From JBDTSW01 sp963782605 (GTDB lineage: Bacteria > Actinomycetota > Thermoleophilia > Solirubrobacterales > 70-9): 64,000 nucleotides of DNA. The notes beneath the pieces were generated by a model. That model did not search any database, had not been told where the DNA came from, and worked only from the letters and a program-made list of their open reading frames with translations. The stretch's first letter is position 1, and the number at the start of each line of letters is the position of its first letter. Positions 49,974-61,353 of this stretch are shown one piece after another. The position numbers and the translations under genes were made by a program. Location of the stretch: contig CAWAKK010000001.1 in the NCBI GenBank assembly GCA_963782605.1, forward strand, positions 186,001 to 250,000, given 5' to 3'.

Positions 49974-50001
49974 GGTTTACCGGTACAAGCGGCGGGTAAA
50001 C
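49974..50001 (+). promoter_or_regulatory. Palindrome overlapping a sigma-B/F-type promoter, MerR-DICT/photolyase intergenic region
   Basis: GTTTACC (49975-49981) and GGTAAAC (49995-50001) are perfect inverted repeats with 13 bases between, centres 20 bp apart (two helical turns). On the forward strand the same bases read GTTTAC, 13 bases, GGGTAA, a near-perfect general-stress sigma promoter pointing to the photolyase. A regulator binding the palindrome would therefore cover the promoter. It is 10 bases upstream of the MerR-DICT start codon. Confidence 0.6.
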
Positions 50002-50222
50002 TTCTATCGTCGGGCACAGGCCCCTAAACCGCCCGGCACCTCCCATGAACGAGGCGTCACCACACCAGTCCGGTAGTCCAGGACCGAGGGACTCGGCGGT
50101 TCGCCGAGGCGACGCCTCCACGGTAGAACCGCCCGGGGCCCGAGCGCCACTCCGAAGCGCTCGGGCCACCCCCTCGGCCTCGGCCTGAGCGCGGTGCCCT
50201 CGAGTACGGATCTCGAGGTGCC

Positions 50223-51623
50223 ATGAGCACCGGGATCGTCTGGTTTCGCCACGACCTGCGGATGCGCGACCATCCCGCGCTTCGGGCGGCCCTGACCGAG
50301 CACGAGCGGGTGATCCCCGTCTTCTGCTTCGACGACAGGCTGCTGCATGGACGGCACGCCTCCGGTCCGCGGACGCAGTTCATGCTCGAATGCCTCGCCG
50401 AGCTCGACTCGAGCCTGCGGAGCGCCGGCTCGGGGCTCGTCGTCCGGCACGGCAAGCCCGAGGACGAGATCGCTGAGCTGGCGGCCGGGGTTGGAGCTGA
50501 GGCGGTCCACTTCACCCGTGACGTGAGTGCTTTCGCGCGCAGGCGCGGCGCTCGCGTCCTGCGGGCGCTACGCGCCGGCGCGATCGAGGTGCGGGCGCAT
50601 CCGGGCCTGAACGCCGTCGACGATGTGCGCGAGGTGAGGACGCTCAAGGGGAAGCCGTACACCGTCTTCAGTCCCTTTCACCGCAGCTGGCTGGACTCAG
50701 AACGCCGTGACGTTCTCAGGGCGCCGGGCGAGTTGCCGCCGCTCCCCTCGAGCCTCGCCCAGGGCCGCCTCCCCTCGCTCGAGACTCTCGGTCTCTCGCA
50801 GGAGGTCTCCGATCCGCCGCCGGGCGGAGAGTCGCACGCGCGCCGGACCTTGGGGCGCTTCCTCGACGGACCGGTTCGCGACTACGCCGACAACCACGAT
50901 GCGCTGGGCGAGGACCGCACCTCGCGCCTCTCGCCCTACCTGCACTTCGGGTGCGTCACGCCTCGTCAGCTCGAGGAAAGCCTGCCTCGCGGCAAGGGGC
51001 CGGACGCTTTTCGGCGCCAGCTCTGCTGGCGTGACTTCTACCACCACGTCCAGGCCCACTTCCCACGCAACGCCCGGTCGGAGTTCCAGGAGCGCTACCG
51101 CGGCTCGATCCGCTGGAGCCATGCGCAGAGGCCGTTCGAGGCATGGAAGGACGGCCGCACCGGCTTTCCGCTCGTCGACGCCGGCATGCGCCAGCTGCGG
51201 CGGGAAGGGTGGATGCACAACCGCGCCCGGCTCGTGGTCGGCTCGTTCCTCACCAAGGACCTCGGCATCGACTGGCGCTGGGGCGAGCGCTGGTTCATGC
51301 GGATGCTCGTCGACGGCGATCAGTCGAACAACAACGGCAACTGGCAGTGGATCGCATCGGTGGGGACGGACCCGCAGCCCGCCTTCCGCCGGATCTACAA
51401 CCCGGCGCTGCACATGGAGCGCTACGACCCCGAGGGCACCTACGTGCGGCGGTACGTGCCCGAGCTCCGAGACGTGCCAGACGAGTACCTGGCGGAGCCT
51501 TGGCGGATGCCCGAGGAGGTCCAGTTACAGGCGGGGTGCGAGATCGGAGCCGACTACCCGCAGCCGATCGTCGACCGCAAACGCGCCCGCGAGGAGGCGC
51601 TCGAGCGCTATCGGACGGCCTGA
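50223..51623 (+). CDS. phrB: Deoxyribodipyrimidine photolyase
   Basis: A 466-residue class I CPD-type photolyase that splits UV pyrimidine dimers with blue light. The antenna domain starts TGIVWFRHDLRMRDHPAL. The FAD domain shows TSRLSPYLHFGCVTPRQLEE, FRRQLCWRDFYHHV, GFPLVDAGMRQLRREGWMHN and GDQSNNNGNWQWIASVGTDP, with RRYVPEL after them. The string NGNWQW...GTDPQP supports photolyase over plant-type cryptochrome. The leader from the 49994 promoter box is over 200 bases. A 46-codon forward frame in it (50045-50188) is not convincing. Confidence 0.93.
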   Translation: MSTGIVWFRHDLRMRDHPALRAALTEHERVIPVFCFDDRLLHGRHASGPRTQFMLECLAELDSSLRSAGSGLVVRHGKPEDEIAELAAGVGAEAVHFTRDVSAFARRRGARVLRALRAGAIEVRAHPGLNAVDDVREVRTLKGKPYTVFSPFHRSWLDSERRDVLRAPGELPPLPSSLAQGRLPSLETLGLSQEVSDPPPGGESHARRTLGRFLDGPVRDYADNHDALGEDRTSRLSPYLHFGCVTPRQLEESLPRGKGPDAFRRQLCWRDFYHHVQAHFPRNARSEFQERYRGSIRWSHAQRPFEAWKDGRTGFPLVDAGMRQLRREGWMHNRARLVVGSFLTKDLGIDWRWGERWFMRMLVDGDQSNNNGNWQWIASVGTDPQPAFRRIYNPALHMERYDPEGTYVRRYVPELRDVPDEYLAEPWRMPEEVQLQAGCEIGADYPQPIVDRKRAREEALERYRTA

Positions 51624-51634
51624 GCGGCCCTGGC

Positions 51635-53302
51635 TTAGGCGAGCCCGGTGACGTTCGCCATCACGGCGACGCCGAGCACGCTCAAGACCGCGCCGAGGAC
51701 GTCGAACACCGCTCCCGTCTTGATCATCCGGGTGATCGGCAGGTATCCCGACGAGTAAACGATCGCGTTCGGCGGCGTCGAGACCGGGAGCATGAACCCG
51801 AAGTTGGCGCCGAAGATCGCGGCCAGGGCGGGGATCGTGGGATCGAGGTCGCTGGCGACGGAGATCGAAATCGCGATCGGCACGACGATCGCGGCCGAGG
51901 CCGTGTTCGACGTCGTCTCCGAGGTGATGATCGCGATCACGACGACCACCGCCGTGACAGCAATCAGGCTGGAGACGCCGAGGGCGTCGGAGAGGGAGGT
52001 CCCGATGGTCTCCGCGAGACCGGTTTCGCTCAGAAGGGTGCCCAAGGTGACACCGCCGGCGAAGAGGATGACGGTCCCCCAGTCGATGCGGGCGGCCTCG
52101 TTCCAAGTCAGGGTGAACTTGCGTTTGGCCCAATCGACGGGGAGGAGGAAGAGCAAGGCTGCCGCAAGGATCGCCACCGCTCCCTCGTTCGCAGCTTCCA
52201 CCACCTCCGTGTAGGCGTCGGAGTCGTCGCCTGCCACGAGGCCGACCAGGCCGGGAAGGAACCAGAGGAAGAGGGCGAGGCCCAGGACGAAGAGCGTGTT
52301 CTTCTCGCCGCGCGAGAGCGGGCCGAGCTTGCTGCGCTCCTCCGAGACGTATTCCTCAACCCCGTCGACGTGCTTTACCTCCGGGCGGTTGAAGAGCATC
52401 ACGATCACGATCACCGCCACGAACATCACGAGCACGATCGGGAGGGCGTTGATGAACCACTCGAAGAAGGTGATCGGCTCGCCTGTCTCCTCCTCGAGCA
52501 GCTCGCGGCCGATCAGGTTCGGCGGCGAGCCGATCGGCAGCAGCAGGCCGCCGACCGTGATGCCGTAGGTGATCACCAGCATGAGGCCGGCGCCGAAGTT
52601 GAGGCGCTCCGGGGGCTTGTCGGTGTCGGCCTGGTCGGCCACCATCCTCCCGACAACGGCCAGGACGCCCAGCGCGATCGGGAGCATCATCGCCGCGCCC
52701 GCGGTGTTGGACATGATCGGCGAGGTGATCGCGCCGATCAGGCCGAACGCCAGGACGATCCGGTAGGTGGAGCCTCCCACCCATTTGGAGTCGAGGACCC
52801 TGTAGGCGAGACGTCGGTGCAGACCGTGGACCACCATGGCCTCGGCGATGATGAAAGAGCCGATGAACAGGAAGATGTTGTCGTCGGTGAAGAAGCTGAA
52901 GACGACGTCTGCTGCGGTGTCGTCGCCTTGCGGCGGTGGCACCGCCTCCAAGACAACACAAAGGACGACGCCCAAAAGCGCGGTGACCGGGATCGGGATC
53001 GCCTCGGTGATCCACCAGACGACCACGAAGGCCAGGATCGCCAGCAGGCGCTGCTGTTCCGGAGCCAGATCGAAGGGGAAGGCCAGCATGGCCAGCAGGA
53101 CGATCGGGCCCAGGAACAGGCCCACGGTCCTGCGGTTGCGCTCGAAGCGCTTCTCGGCCTCGGTTAGCCGTCCCTCCTGCTCGTCCAGCGTCCGGTAGGT
53201 GAGGCGACCCCCCTCGTCGGGGGCGTCCGGGCGCTCCTTCTCTTCCTCGGGAGCCTCGGCTGCGGGACGATCCTCGGAGGGCTGTGAGGGGCGGTCGGCC
53301 AA
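51635..53302 (-). CDS. SLC13/DASS family sodium-coupled anion transporter
   Basis: A 555-residue membrane protein with about twelve hydrophobic segments after a charged N-terminal tail of about 60 residues. The paired DASS motifs are both present: ITSPIMSNTAGAAMMLPIAL with GSPPNLIG, and IITSETTSNTASAAIVVPIA with STPPNAIV. Substrates are di- or tricarboxylates or sulfate. Proximity to TCA-cycle genes favours dicarboxylates, but sulfate cannot be excluded. The start is a TTG at 53302, set by GGAGGAG 8 bases upstream. Confidence 0.9.
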   Translation of the reverse strand: MADRPSQPSEDRPAAEAPEEEKERPDAPDEGGRLTYRTLDEQEGRLTEAEKRFERNRRTVGLFLGPIVLLAMLAFPFDLAPEQQRLLAILAFVVVWWITEAIPIPVTALLGVVLCVVLEAVPPPQGDDTAADVVFSFFTDDNIFLFIGSFIIAEAMVVHGLHRRLAYRVLDSKWVGGSTYRIVLAFGLIGAITSPIMSNTAGAAMMLPIALGVLAVVGRMVADQADTDKPPERLNFGAGLMLVITYGITVGGLLLPIGSPPNLIGRELLEEETGEPITFFEWFINALPIVLVMFVAVIVIVMLFNRPEVKHVDGVEEYVSEERSKLGPLSRGEKNTLFVLGLALFLWFLPGLVGLVAGDDSDAYTEVVEAANEGAVAILAAALLFLLPVDWAKRKFTLTWNEAARIDWGTVILFAGGVTLGTLLSETGLAETIGTSLSDALGVSSLIAVTAVVVVIAIITSETTSNTASAAIVVPIAISISVASDLDPTIPALAAIFGANFGFMLPVSTPPNAIVYSSGYLPITRMIKTGAVFDVLGAVLSVLGVAVMANVTGLA

Positions 53303-53305
53303 CTG

Positions 53306-53381
53306 GTTCTCCTCCGCTCGGCTGGGTACCCACTGTCGCGCAGGCGAAAAGTGCGCCAGCGCCGAAACCAGGTCATAGACT
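53306..53381 (+). promoter_or_regulatory. Promoter elements upstream of 2-oxoglutarate dehydrogenase
   Basis: TAGACT (53376-53381) lies 8 bases before GTG 53390, a leaderless arrangement. Further up, GTTCTC (53306-53311), 12 bases, GGGTAC (53324-53329) repeats exactly the spacing of the element before citrate synthase. The second element is a weak match to general-stress sigma promoters. Confidence 0.3.
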
Positions 53382-53389
53382 GAGAATCA

Positions 53390-56300
53390 GTGGACACCGT
53401 CGAGATCCAGATGCCCCAGATGGGGGAATCGGTCACCGAGGGCGTCATCCTCGAATGGCATAAGTCCGAAGGCGACTTCGTCGAGGAGGGCGAGACCGTG
53501 GTGGAGGTCTCGACCGACAAGGTCGACGCCGAGGTTCCGGCGCCGGCGAGCGGGGTGATCGCGAAGATCATGGCCCAGCCGGACGACACTGTTTCGGTCG
53601 GCCAGGCCCTGGCCCAGCTCGACCCGAACGGCGCGGCCTCGGGGAACGGCGCAAGCGCGAAGACCGCTCCCGGTGAGGAGACCGGACCCGGGCTCTCGCC
53701 GGGCGGCGGCGGGGAGGGCGACGCCGACATCGGCGAAGAGGACGTGCCGTCGGAGTCGTCACAGCCGGGGCAGGACGATACGCCCGTGCCAGACGAGGAG
53801 ACCTCAAGCGCTGCAGCCGCCGAGGGTGCCGGGAGCCAAGCGGAGAGCGCCGGCGAGGTGGTGGCCATCCAGATGCCTGAGATGGGCGAGTCCGTCACCG
53901 AGGGGACGGTGCTCGAGTGGCGCGTGGCCGAGGGTGAGCGGGTCGCCGAGGGGGACACGGTGGTCGAGGTCTCGACCGACAAGGTCGACGCCGAGGTTCC
54001 TGCGCCGGCGGGCGGCACCATCACAAAGCTTCTCGTCAAGCCCGATGACGTGGTGAAGGTCGGCCAAGCATTGGCTGAGATGGCGGCTGGAGCCGCCTCG
54101 AGCGACGGCGCCCCGGCCGACGCCGAGCCCAAGATCGCGCCGGTCGCCCAACCGGAGACTCTTGAGCCCGCGACCGACGGGGAGGGACGAGCCTCGCCGG
54201 TGGCCCGCCGGGTGGCCGCGGACCGTGGGATCGACCTGTCACGGGTCAAAGGCACCGGTCCAGGCGGCAAGGTCACCAAGGCGGACGTGGAGAGCGCATC
54301 CAACGGGGCCGGGGCGACCGCAGCCCCGGCTGTCGCAGCCGACGGCGCGGGCGAGGCCAAGCCGCTGCGCGGGCCCGCGGGGATGTTGGCGCAGGCGATG
54401 AACCAGAGCCGCGCGATCCCCACGGCGACCTCGTTCCGAACGGTCCCTGTCGACACGCTCGACGCCAAGCGCAAGGCCCTGAACGGGGTGCTGAACGAAC
54501 GGGGGATGAAGATCTCGTTCACGCACCTGGTCGCCTGGGCCATCGTCGAGGCAGCGAAGGACTGGCCGGTGATGGCGCGCGCCTATGACGAGCGCGACGG
54601 CAAGCCGCACGTGGTCGAGCCTGACGGCCTCACGCTGGGGATCGCCGTCGATGTCGAGCGCAAGGGACAGCGGTCGCTCATGGTGCCCGCGATCAGGGGC
54701 GCGTCGTCGCTCGACTTCGCGGCCTTCCACTCCTCCTACGAGGACCTGATCACGAAGACGCGCGAGAACAAGCTCACCGCCGATGACTTCCAGGGGACCA
54801 ACATCACGCTCACCAACCCCGGCGGGCTCGGGACCATCGCCTCGGTGCCTCGCCTCATGAGCGGTCAGGGCACGATCATCGCGACCGGCTCGATCGCTTA
54901 TCCGGTCGAGTGGGCCCACGCGCCGGCGGACAAGATCAAGGCGCTCGGCATCTCGAAGGTGATGACGATGACGTCCACCTATGACCACCGCATCATCCAG
55001 GGGGCCGAGTCCGGCTCATTCCTGCGCCGGATCGATGAGCTGCTGCAGGGGAAGGACAGTTTCTACGAGGGGGTCGCGGAGGCACTCGAGATCTCGCCGG
55101 GGATCGTCACCAACGCCTACGCCACCTCGGCCTCGGCACCGCCGTTAAGCGCGGGTGTCCCGATCTCCGCGCCCTCGGCAGCGCCGGGGGAGGTCGACGA
55201 GGAGCTGCTCCAGGCTGTGCAGGCGGCGACCTCCCTGCTCAAGGCCTACCGCACGCACGGGCACCTGGCGGCGCGCGTCAACCCGCTCGGCAAGGAACCG
55301 AAGGGGGATCCGGCGCTCGAGCCGGAGAACCTCAACCTGACGCCGGAGCTGATGGCACGGATCCCCGCCCACATCCTTCGCATCGGGGTGGAGGGCGAGA
55401 CGCTCCTGGAGGCCCTGCCGCGGATGCGCGATGCCTATTGCGGGACGATCGCGTATCAGTTCGAGCATCTCTCCTCGCACCAGCAACGCATGTGGCTGCG
55501 TGAGTGGATCGAGACGGGGGCACACCGAACTCCGCTCACAGCCGAGGAGAAGCGCACGCTGCTTAAGCGCCTGAGCGAGGTCTTCGGGTTCGAGCGCTTC
55601 ATCCAGAAGGCCTACCTCGGACAGAAGATGTTCTCGATCGAGGGGCTCGACGCCGTGGTCCCGATGATCGACGAGCTCGTGACGCTTGCACGTCGCGGTG
55701 GCGCCGAGGAGACCGTGATCGGGATGGCCCACCGAGGCCGCCTCTCTGTGCTGGCTCACAACCTGGGGCGCTCTGTCGAGTCGCTCTTGGCCGAGTTCGA
55801 GGGGGCGAAGGCGCTGGAGCAGGTGAAGGCGATCGCGGCGCTGCCGCACTCGGGCACTGGAGACGTGAAATACCACTACGGCGCCGAGGGCATGTTCACG
55901 ACGCCGGACGGTGAACAGATCAAGATCAGGATGTACCCGAACCCCAGCCATCTGGAGTTCGTCGATCCGGTGGTGACCGGGGGCGCCCGAGCTGCGCAAA
56001 CGGAGCATTCGGGGCCCCGCCTTCACCACAACCCCAGCGTTGCGGTTCCGGTTCTGCTTCACGGTGACGCCGCCTTCCCCGCCCAGGGTGTGGTCGCGGA
56101 GACCCTCAACCTGCAGTCGCTGCGCGGCTACTCCACCGGCGGCACGGTCCACATCATCACCGACAACCAGGTGGGGTTCACCACCGACCCGGAGGACAGC
56201 CGCTCGACGCCATACGCCTCGGATATGGCGAAGGGCTTCAACGTCCCGATCATCCACGTGAACGCCGACGACGTGGAGGCCTGCATCGCTGCGATCCGGC

Positions 56301-57808
56301 TTTCGATGGCGTACCGGGAGCGCTGGGGGCGCGACGTGGTGATCGACCTGATCGGCTACCGGCGCTACGGGCACAACGAGACCGACGAGCCCGCCTACAC
56401 GCAGCCGGAGCAGGCGGCGCAGATCAAGGCTCATGCATCGGTGTCCGAGCTCTACGCGGAGAGGCTGATCAAGGAGGGCGTGATCACCGCCGAGGATGTC
56501 GAGCGCGATGCCGCTGCCCACCGTGAGGCGCTGTCGCAGGTGCTGAAGGAGCTGCGGGCGAAGATGGAGGCGGGCGAGTACGAGGATCCGAGCTCGACGG
56601 CGCTGGGCACCGGCGAGCTCGACCGCACCAAGAGCCCCGAGGTGGCGACCGCAGTGAACGCGAAGCGGCTGCGGGCGCTTAACGAGGAGCTCCTCCAGGT
56701 TCCTGAGAGCTTCAGCATCCATCGCAAGCTCCGCAAGCCGCTTCTGAAGCGGGTGGAGATCCTCGAGGAGGGCGGGATCGACTTCGGCCATGCCGAGTCG
56801 CTCGCCTTCGCGTCGCTTCTGACCGAGGGCACCCACATCCGGCTGACGGGCCAGGACACCGAGCGCGGGACGTTTTCGCATCGTCACCTCGTGCTGCACG
56901 ACGAGAAGACGGGCCTTCAGTTCGCGCCGATCCAGAATCTGTCGGGGGCGCTGGCGCCGATGGAGCTGCACAACAGCCCGCTGTCGGAGGCGGCGTGCCT
57001 GGGGTTCGAGTACGGGTACTCAGCGGCGTCGCCGGAGAGCCTGATCCTCTGGGAGGCCCAGTTCGGCGACTTCGCCAACTCCGCGCAGGTGATCATCGAT
57101 TCGTTCATCGCGGCGGGAGAGTCGAAGTGGGGGCAGACGACGCGACTCACGCTGCTCTTGCCGCACGGGTACGAGGGGTCTGGCCCCGAGCATTCGAGCG
57201 CGCGTATCGAGCGGTTCATGGCGCTCGCGGCGGAGGGGAACATGCGGCTCGCGAACCCGACGACGGCGGCCCAGTATTTCCACCTGCTCCGCCGCCAGGC
57301 GCGGATCGCCAAGCCTCGGCCGCTGGTCGTGTTCACGCCGAAGGGCCTGCTGCGGCTGGCGGGGGCTACGTCCACGCTCGAGGAGCTGACCGAGGGCTCG
57401 TTCCAGTTCGTGCTCGACGACCCGCGGGCGCAGGACCGCAAGGAGACGGTGCGACGGCTGGCGCTGTGCTCGGGGAAGATCTACTACGACATCGACGGCC
57501 ACGAGCGGCGCGAGGGAGCGGAGTCGGTGGCGATCGCCCGGGTCGAGCTGCTCTACCCATTCGCGAAGACACAGATCAGCGAGCTGATCGCCTCGTACCC
57601 GAACCTCGAGGAGATCGTCTGGGTCCAGGAGGAGCCGCAGAACATGGGAGCCTGGAAGGTCATGTTCAGGCGGATGCCGAAGCAGCTGCCAGACGGGGTC
57701 GAGTTCCGCTACGTCGGCCGCCCCCAGCGCGCAAGCCCGAGCGAGGGCTACCCGGTGGCGCACCGCCTGGAGCAGGAACGCATCGTCCTGACGACGCTGA
57801 CGGGGTAG
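53390..57808 (+). CDS. kgd: Fused 2-oxoglutarate dehydrogenase: two lipoyl domains, E3-binding domain, E2 and E1
   Basis: This 1472-residue protein oxidises 2-oxoglutarate to succinyl-CoA. Two lipoyl domains carry the STDKVDAEVP site at Lys44 and Lys198. A peripheral-subunit-binding domain follows (ASPVARRVAADRGIDLS, about 268-302). The E2 acyltransferase core spans about 325-570, with the active site STYDHRIIQG (His about 533). The E1 thiamine-diphosphate part runs from about 590 to the end: GMAHRGRLSVLAHNLGR, HGDAAFPAQGVVAETLNLQS, TDNQVGFTTDPED, GYRRYGHNETDEP. Mycobacterial Kgd/OdhA has only E2 and E1 and borrows lipoyl domains. Here all but E3 is in one chain. Start is GTG 53390 (VDTVEIQMPQMG). 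Confidence 0.93.
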   Translation: MDTVEIQMPQMGESVTEGVILEWHKSEGDFVEEGETVVEVSTDKVDAEVPAPASGVIAKIMAQPDDTVSVGQALAQLDPNGAASGNGASAKTAPGEETGPGLSPGGGGEGDADIGEEDVPSESSQPGQDDTPVPDEETSSAAAAEGAGSQAESAGEVVAIQMPEMGESVTEGTVLEWRVAEGERVAEGDTVVEVSTDKVDAEVPAPAGGTITKLLVKPDDVVKVGQALAEMAAGAASSDGAPADAEPKIAPVAQPETLEPATDGEGRASPVARRVAADRGIDLSRVKGTGPGGKVTKADVESASNGAGATAAPAVAADGAGEAKPLRGPAGMLAQAMNQSRAIPTATSFRTVPVDTLDAKRKALNGVLNERGMKISFTHLVAWAIVEAAKDWPVMARAYDERDGKPHVVEPDGLTLGIAVDVERKGQRSLMVPAIRGASSLDFAAFHSSYEDLITKTRENKLTADDFQGTNITLTNPGGLGTIASVPRLMSGQGTIIATGSIAYPVEWAHAPADKIKALGISKVMTMTSTYDHRIIQGAESGSFLRRIDELLQGKDSFYEGVAEALEISPGIVTNAYATSASAPPLSAGVPISAPSAAPGEVDEELLQAVQAATSLLKAYRTHGHLAARVNPLGKEPKGDPALEPENLNLTPELMARIPAHILRIGVEGETLLEALPRMRDAYCGTIAYQFEHLSSHQQRMWLREWIETGAHRTPLTAEEKRTLLKRLSEVFGFERFIQKAYLGQKMFSIEGLDAVVPMIDELVTLARRGGAEETVIGMAHRGRLSVLAHNLGRSVESLLAEFEGAKALEQVKAIAALPHSGTGDVKYHYGAEGMFTTPDGEQIKIRMYPNPSHLEFVDPVVTGGARAAQTEHSGPRLHHNPSVAVPVLLHGDAAFPAQGVVAETLNLQSLRGYSTGGTVHIITDNQVGFTTDPEDSRSTPYASDMAKGFNVPIIHVNADDVEACIAAIRLSMAYRERWGRDVVIDLIGYRRYGHNETDEPAYTQPEQAAQIKAHASVSELYAERLIKEGVITAEDVERDAAAHREALSQVLKELRAKMEAGEYEDPSSTALGTGELDRTKSPEVATAVNAKRLRALNEELLQVPESFSIHRKLRKPLLKRVEILEEGGIDFGHAESLAFASLLTEGTHIRLTGQDTERGTFSHRHLVLHDEKTGLQFAPIQNLSGALAPMELHNSPLSEAACLGFEYGYSAASPESLILWEAQFGDFANSAQVIIDSFIAAGESKWGQTTRLTLLLPHGYEGSGPEHSSARIERFMALAAEGNMRLANPTTAAQYFHLLRRQARIAKPRPLVVFTPKGLLRLAGATSTLEELTEGSFQFVLDDPRAQDRKETVRRLALCSGKIYYDIDGHERREGAESVAIARVELLYPFAKTQISELIASYPNLEEIVWVQEEPQNMGAWKVMFRRMPKQLPDGVEFRYVGRPQRASPSEGYPVAHRLEQERIVLTTLTG

Positions 57809-57823
57809 TCGCCACCCCCTCGC

Positions 57824-57829
57824 TAGCCT
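57824..57829 (+). promoter_or_regulatory. -10 box of a leaderless promoter for DUF3817 protein
   Basis: TAGCCT lies 7 bases before ATG 57837, and no Shine-Dalgarno is present. Confidence 0.4.
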
Positions 57830-57836
57830 CGGATCG

Positions 57837-58169
57837 ATGGCTGACGGTGGTGAAGCGGCGCTGCGGCCCGTGGTGCCCGGGCGGCTGTGGCCCTGGGTGA
57901 AACGGGCGTCTTGGTTCGAGCTCGGACTGTTCGCGGCCCTCCTCTTCTTCTGGCTCGCGCCCGGCTTCGCCACCGAGACCATGGTCTTCGGCTGGGCCCA
58001 CGGGCTCGGCTTTATCGCGCTCGCGATCCTCATCTGGATCGCCGTCCTCCGCCACGAAGCTCCGTACACGCTCCTCGCCGCCACCCTCACGCCGGTCGGC
58101 CCGGTGGGCAGCGTCATCGCGATCAACTACCTCGAACGCCAGCAACCGGAGGGCCCGAAAACCGAGTAG
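57837..58169 (+). CDS. DUF3817 membrane protein
   Basis: A 110-residue protein with three hydrophobic segments (FELGLFAALLFFWLAPGFA, GLGFIALAILIWIAVL and TLLAATLTPVGPVGSVIAIN). It has the conserved HG near GWAHGLGF and the basic/acidic tail YLERQQPEGP typical of DUF3817. The family is common in actinobacteria and has no known function. It is 28 bases downstream of the 2-oxoglutarate dehydrogenase gene and has its own leaderless -10 box. Confidence 0.82.
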   Translation: MADGGEAALRPVVPGRLWPWVKRASWFELGLFAALLFFWLAPGFATETMVFGWAHGLGFIALAILIWIAVLRHEAPYTLLAATLTPVGPVGSVIAINYLERQQPEGPKTE

Positions 58170-58305
58170 TGCGATGGAACCCGAGATACGCAGGGCTTTG
58201 CAGGGCCCGAAACGCCCATGGCGGGGCGGGGCCGTGGGAGGCAGGGGGTCCACACGGCCCGCGCCACGCCTGCGCGTCGGTAGCCAGGGAGGGATGCCGA
58301 CGCGA

Positions 58306-58337
58306 TCGTCCCCGGAGGCGGGACTGGCCGGGGACGA
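58306..58337. terminator. 10-bp perfect inverted repeat between convergent genes
   Basis: TCGTCCCCGG (58306-58315) pairs with CCGGGGACGA (58328-58337) around a 12-base loop. It sits between the convergent DUF3817 and aconitase genes, where a bidirectional terminator is expected. There is no T-tract, so rho-dependent or attenuated termination is possible. The rest of the 58170-58432 gap holds no gene I can support. Confidence 0.4.
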
Positions 58338-58432
58338 GTTCTAAATCTACCCTGCCTCTCCCTGCTCCGCCGGTTCTGCGGGGTTGCGCTAATCCTTATG
58401 CATCCGCCCCGCTGATGTCAATAGCCGGCGGC

Positions 58433-61273
<2,841 letters not shown>

Positions 61274-61353
61274 GTTTGAACCTCCCGATCCGCTGCGCGA
61301 CTACTCAATCAGTATGCCTGTCCCCGCCCGGCGGCAGGCGGAAACGAGGCTGC

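Noticed and set aside
50045..50188. 46-codon forward frame in the photolyase leader
   Set aside because: No ribosome-binding site, mixed codon bias and Pro/Arg/Ala composition; probably non-coding.
51143..53167. 674-codon forward frame rich in Asp, His and Arg
   Set aside because: Overlaps photolyase in another frame and the DASS transporter antisense; composition is that of a shadow frame.
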